From assembly GCF_958295425.1 (NCBI RefSeq), contig NC_081138.1, positions 20,124,886 to 20,188,885 of the forward strand: a stretch of 64,000 nt of DNA, in the 5' to 3' direction. The number at the start of each line of letters is the position of its first letter. Within the stretch, counting starts at the first letter, position 1. The translations under genes and the position numbers were made by a program. The stretch is from Solea solea. Lineage: Eukaryota > Chordata > Actinopteri > Pleuronectiformes > Soleidae. Positions 60,701-64,000 of the stretch are shown here, one piece after another. The notes beneath the pieces were generated by a model. The model ran no database searches. It worked only from the letters and a program-made list of their open reading frames with translations, and was not told where the DNA came from.

Positions 60701-60950
60701 GCTTGTGTACGTGTATGCTAACTGTTGGACCGATGTCTGTGTAGATTAGATGTCTGTGAGGCTAGAAGGGAGACCTACCCTGCTCTGATGTTAAAAATGA
60801 ACGAGCAAACAAGATGTAGCTGCGACACGTTGTCCAGGTGTATATATCGTGTATAGTTTGTTGGGTCCAGGCCACTGTTAACACAGAAAAATAAATGTAG
60901 CTTTCTTCATGTGATAAATACCAGACCAGTCTCTATGGTAACTGCGGCTA
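57720..60950. other. Intergenic region between ap3s2 and the igf1r-like gene
   Basis: No gene or strong repeat is recognised. It is mostly AT-rich, with a GATG/GATA-type simple sequence at about 59866-59911 and a few short ORFs without family resemblance. The two flanking genes point away from each other. Confidence 0.5.
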
Positions 60951-61900
60951 AACTGCAGTAACAGAGCGACGCCCACAGCTCACAGACTGGAAGGCGGGGC
61001 AAAAAGCTCGAGTGATTCATCTTTTGAAACAGAGACGATCTCTGCGCACGGCGCCGTGTTTACAGCGAACACGACAGACTGCAGACTGAGCTGGAGAGGC
61101 TGCTGTGATTGTACCTTCACATTAATCTGTCTAACGACGCGGCCCGTCGTGCTATCGGCGGAAGGCATTGGATAAGCAAGAGGACCTGTGCGACCCTAGG
61201 GCAGCAAGGTCAAATACTGCGCGTTCCCTCTGTATGAAAGTATATTGTCGCTACCACAACAACGCGGTGCGTGTGTGCATGATGAGAGGCTGAGGAGGAG
61301 GAGGAGGCGGTGTAGAGGGAGGCTGCGGTCTGAAACCACATTTTACCCTGGATACTTCGACACTAACTAACGTCGCTCACACAAGGGAGCTGTGTATAAA
61401 CATAATATGATGTTGTGTGACTCGGACCAACTATTTCCATCCTGTTTTTAAAAAGGGGTCCTAGTCGTTTTCTGCCTTCTGGCTGATGATCCTCCAGCAG
61501 CGGGACGCCGAACGTTTTTTTCCTTCCCGATATGGAGTGTGAAGATGCGGATTACAGAGGAATTCCCGTTATTGGTTTAACCGCATCGGTTTTATTGCAC
61601 ACGTCAACACGGTGTTGTTTTTTCTGGCAAGAATAAACAGCCATGCATACGCATTTTCTTTCTGGAGGGGTAAAGCGGTGATTGTTTTTGGAACACGACT
61701 GGACTCCCATTAGGAAGCGTGAGCGCTACGCTGCTAGCTTATTTGTAGTAGCGTTAGCTTTAGCTCCTCTGGCCGGCTATCTGCTAAAGGTGCTGGCTGG
61801 AGACTGGTCGTTTCAATCATTTCGACCAGTTTTTGTTGATAGTTCATCCCCCCCTTGTCATATTTATTGTCTACATTTGGGAGGGTTTACTCAATCAGGA
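60950..61900 (+). promoter_or_regulatory. CpG-rich promoter and long 5' UTR of the igf1r-like gene
   Basis: CpG dinucleotides become frequent from about 60960 (gagcgacgcccac, acggcgccgtg, acgacgcggcccgtcgtgc, gggacgccgaacg), against an AT-rich background on both sides. A long 5' UTR of about 1 kb with a CpG island is a known feature of vertebrate IGF1R. No exact start site can be chosen. Confidence 0.5.
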
Positions 61901-61991
61901 ATGAGGTCACGAACGGAAAGGAACCGCTTGACCTTGTTTTGGGGTCTGATGCTGGGTCTGTCGTCCTGCCTCCGGCCCGCCACCACAGAGA
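61901..61991 (+). CDS. igf1r: First coding exon (signal peptide) of an insulin-like growth factor 1 receptor gene, partial
   Basis: The ATG at 61901 opens a 30-codon segment plus one base, then a strong donor AGA|GTAAGT at 61991/61992. The peptide has a basic start (MRSRTERNRL), a hydrophobic core (LFWGLMLGLSS) and a tail LRPATTE. This matches human IGF1R exon 1 in length (31 codons plus one base), phase (the split codon then completes Ile of the mature N-terminus) and wording (LWGLLFLSAALSLWPTSGE). The frame stays open upstream without another ATG, so this start is preferred. IGF1R is a receptor tyrosine kinase for growth signalling. Its first intron is long, so the absence of exon 2 in the remaining 2 kb is expected. 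Another secreted or membrane protein such as a semaphorin remains possible. Confidence 0.6.
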
Positions 61992-64000
61992 GTAAGTAGT
62001 GCCACTCCACACACCAACAGACACGGAGACGTTTGTCTCAGTACTGTCCACAATTGCGAAGAAAAGTTTCCCAAACACCTTGTCTGCACTGTATGTTTTT
62101 AAATAGCATTAGGGGGAAAACTGCCTGGTAATTAACGTTTCGATTTTATTCGTTTATTGTGAAAAACTGAATAACGGAATAAATTGTAAACGTAGAAGAA
62201 AACATATCACTCAGTGTAGTTTTGTTGCAGGATAATATAATTACTACTACAGCCAAAGTGTTTTTGTTAGTGGTTGTTTTTCCTTTAATTTTAACTTAAA
62301 AAAAATAGTTAAATTGATTATATTATTGCAAACTACTGTTGTTTATTCGATTTCTACTTATGTATATGCAGACAGTCCACAATAATGAACTGCATTATTT
62401 CCATTCCAACAACATGGTTTTATTTAGAAAATTGAACAAAAACAAGTCTAACTTTAATGAACAAATGTAAACATAATCATTTAAATCCCACTACAGTGTC
62501 TCTTATTGCAATATTCCAACACATTATCTTCTCATTTGTCTGTTCGACATGCCTACTGCTCAAAAATGATCAGCTGAGGAAAAGGTCTATTATGGCAGGT
62601 TTATTCAATACATGCTGTTGTATGAGTTACACTCACAGACAGCTTTCAGGTACATCATTCCAATCCAAATGACAGTGGTCGTAGAATTTGACGTAGATAC
62701 AAACAAAAAGCTGGTGGTGCTCTATATACTGTACTATACTATATATATCTTTTGAAATAATTGTATGTTTTATGTATTTTGCACCACTGACAAATGTCAC
62801 ATTGTAATCCTAGAGTTCATCCTTTAAACGTTACACAAAAATAAATGAGTTAAACATGTTAGCACGGAAGGTATTTAACCATGACTCAGCCAGCGGAGAA
62901 AGCCACTTAATCTCCTCCTTATACACACACGACTCTGAACTCGATGCGGTGAGTAAGAATCAACAAACGTGGATGGTGTCTGTGATCTCGAGAAAAAAAT
63001 ATAGAGAAAGGAGAGGGAGGGGCAGAAAAGTCCTGCCAGAAATATGAATTGAGAAATAAAAAGTGGAAAATGTGGTTTAGAGGTGCTACTTCCCAAAAAC
63101 ATTTGATATTTACGTGTTGAAATCGTCTGCAAAAATGTTGGCAAATGCTTGTGTGTTTTCATTCGATCTGTTGCACAAACAGATCTGAAAATGTTTTTCA
63201 CTCTTAATTTCAACATGTAATAAATAAGCATGCATGCACTATTTTTACTGTTGTGGGCCAGAACTTGTTAGAGAACGGCATGATGGGTAAGTAAAGGGGC
63301 CGCATTTGTGTTCTAATTGGAGTCATTCAGGATCTTACATCTTACACCTAATTTAGCACAATGAAAGAACTTGGCATGGCACAGTCGTATATCATAAACT
63401 TTTCCACGGTTTATCTAATTTGGTTAGAAAGACACAATTGTCAATTGTAGGGTTATTTAGGTGTTCTTAACCTGAGGCTGTCGATTCTGATATCACTCCC
63501 TCAAAGCTTGCGACAATCACAGCGATAAAGACTATTTGTTCATCGGCATCACTGCTTCTTCCCTAGAAGTAAACCGTCAATTATTATCCTTTGCTAAACA
63601 AACCTGGCACTACTTGACCTTGGAAAAACATTCCATGAAAACCAGACTGCTGCAGTTGCACCGATCCGACAGAACAACAGCCTCCCATCAGAAATAAGAC
63701 GTGAGCCATAGTTTATTTTTTACACAGATAAGAGAGGACCTTGTAGTGACCCATATACAGCGGTACAGTCAGACATATCCGTCAGCGTGGAAAACTGTAG
63801 ATTGAAATGTATTTCTCCTTATTTCCTGCTACACTGTAAACTAGGCTTCCCGATTCATCCCGTTCGTTGGACATGTTGGGGAGGGCTGGGTCATGGGGTT
63901 GAACCAGGGTCTGGGTTTTAAAATAGAACAAGCCAAAGTACATTCACAAGCAAAACAGACTAAGTTCTGTTGATTGGAAAGAGTGAGGAGCCTGTGAACT
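61992..64000 (+). other. Start of the first intron of the igf1r-like gene
   Basis: After the GTAAGT donor no further exon is recognised up to the window edge. The sequence is AT-rich with no clear repeat. The small ORFs show no family resemblance. Confidence 0.45.

Noticed and set aside
1..64000. CRISPR arrays, tRNA or rRNA genes
   Set aside because: No regularly spaced direct repeats apart from the 61-base tandem array, and no tRNA or rRNA motifs were recognised by eye.

Overview
This window reads as nuclear DNA of a ray-finned fish, probably a percomorph-type teleost. Its genes have GT-AG introns, many of them short. The predicted proteins are closest in recall to vertebrate families whose human relatives lie on chromosome 15q26 (SV2B, MESP1/2, ANPEP, AP3S2, IGF1R). 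The intergenic DNA is AT-rich, full of CA/GT microsatellites, and carries dispersed repeats typical of fish. No prokaryotic, viral or plasmid gene is visible.

Layout: (1) 2.2-16.5 kb, + strand: a complete 12-coding-exon synaptic vesicle glycoprotein 2 gene (sv2b type, 693 aa). (2) 19.0-24.8 kb, - strand, convergent with sv2b: a multi-exon transcript inferred from splice signals. It has no convincing protein, and one internal exon is crowded with a TGGCC(A/G)C motif. (3) 28.0-34.4 kb, + strand: two tandem mesp-family bHLH genes with the same two-exon structure. Each proximal promoter combines an RBPJ/Su(H)-like site, T-box sites and a TATA-like box. (4) 35.26-35.90 kb: a decayed fragment of an anpep copy joined to an LTR-like element. 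(5) 37.6-46.2 kb, - strand: a complete 20-exon aminopeptidase N gene (962 aa). (6) 51.8-57.5 kb, - strand: a complete 6-exon AP-3 sigma-2 gene (192 aa) with a probable GC-AG intron. (7) 61.0-64.0 kb, + strand: a CpG-rich 5' UTR and signal-peptide exon that best fits the first exon of an insulin-like growth factor 1 receptor gene. The rest of that gene lies beyond the window.

The genes do not form one pathway. Sv2b and AP-3 both concern vesicle membranes, the mesp pair acts in somite and heart mesoderm patterning, Anpep is an ectopeptidase and Igf1r a receptor kinase. The shared theme is conserved 15q26-type synteny. All exon boundaries were read by eye from splice consensus and reading-frame continuity. 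The sums come out in frame for sv2b, both mesp genes, anpep and ap3s2.
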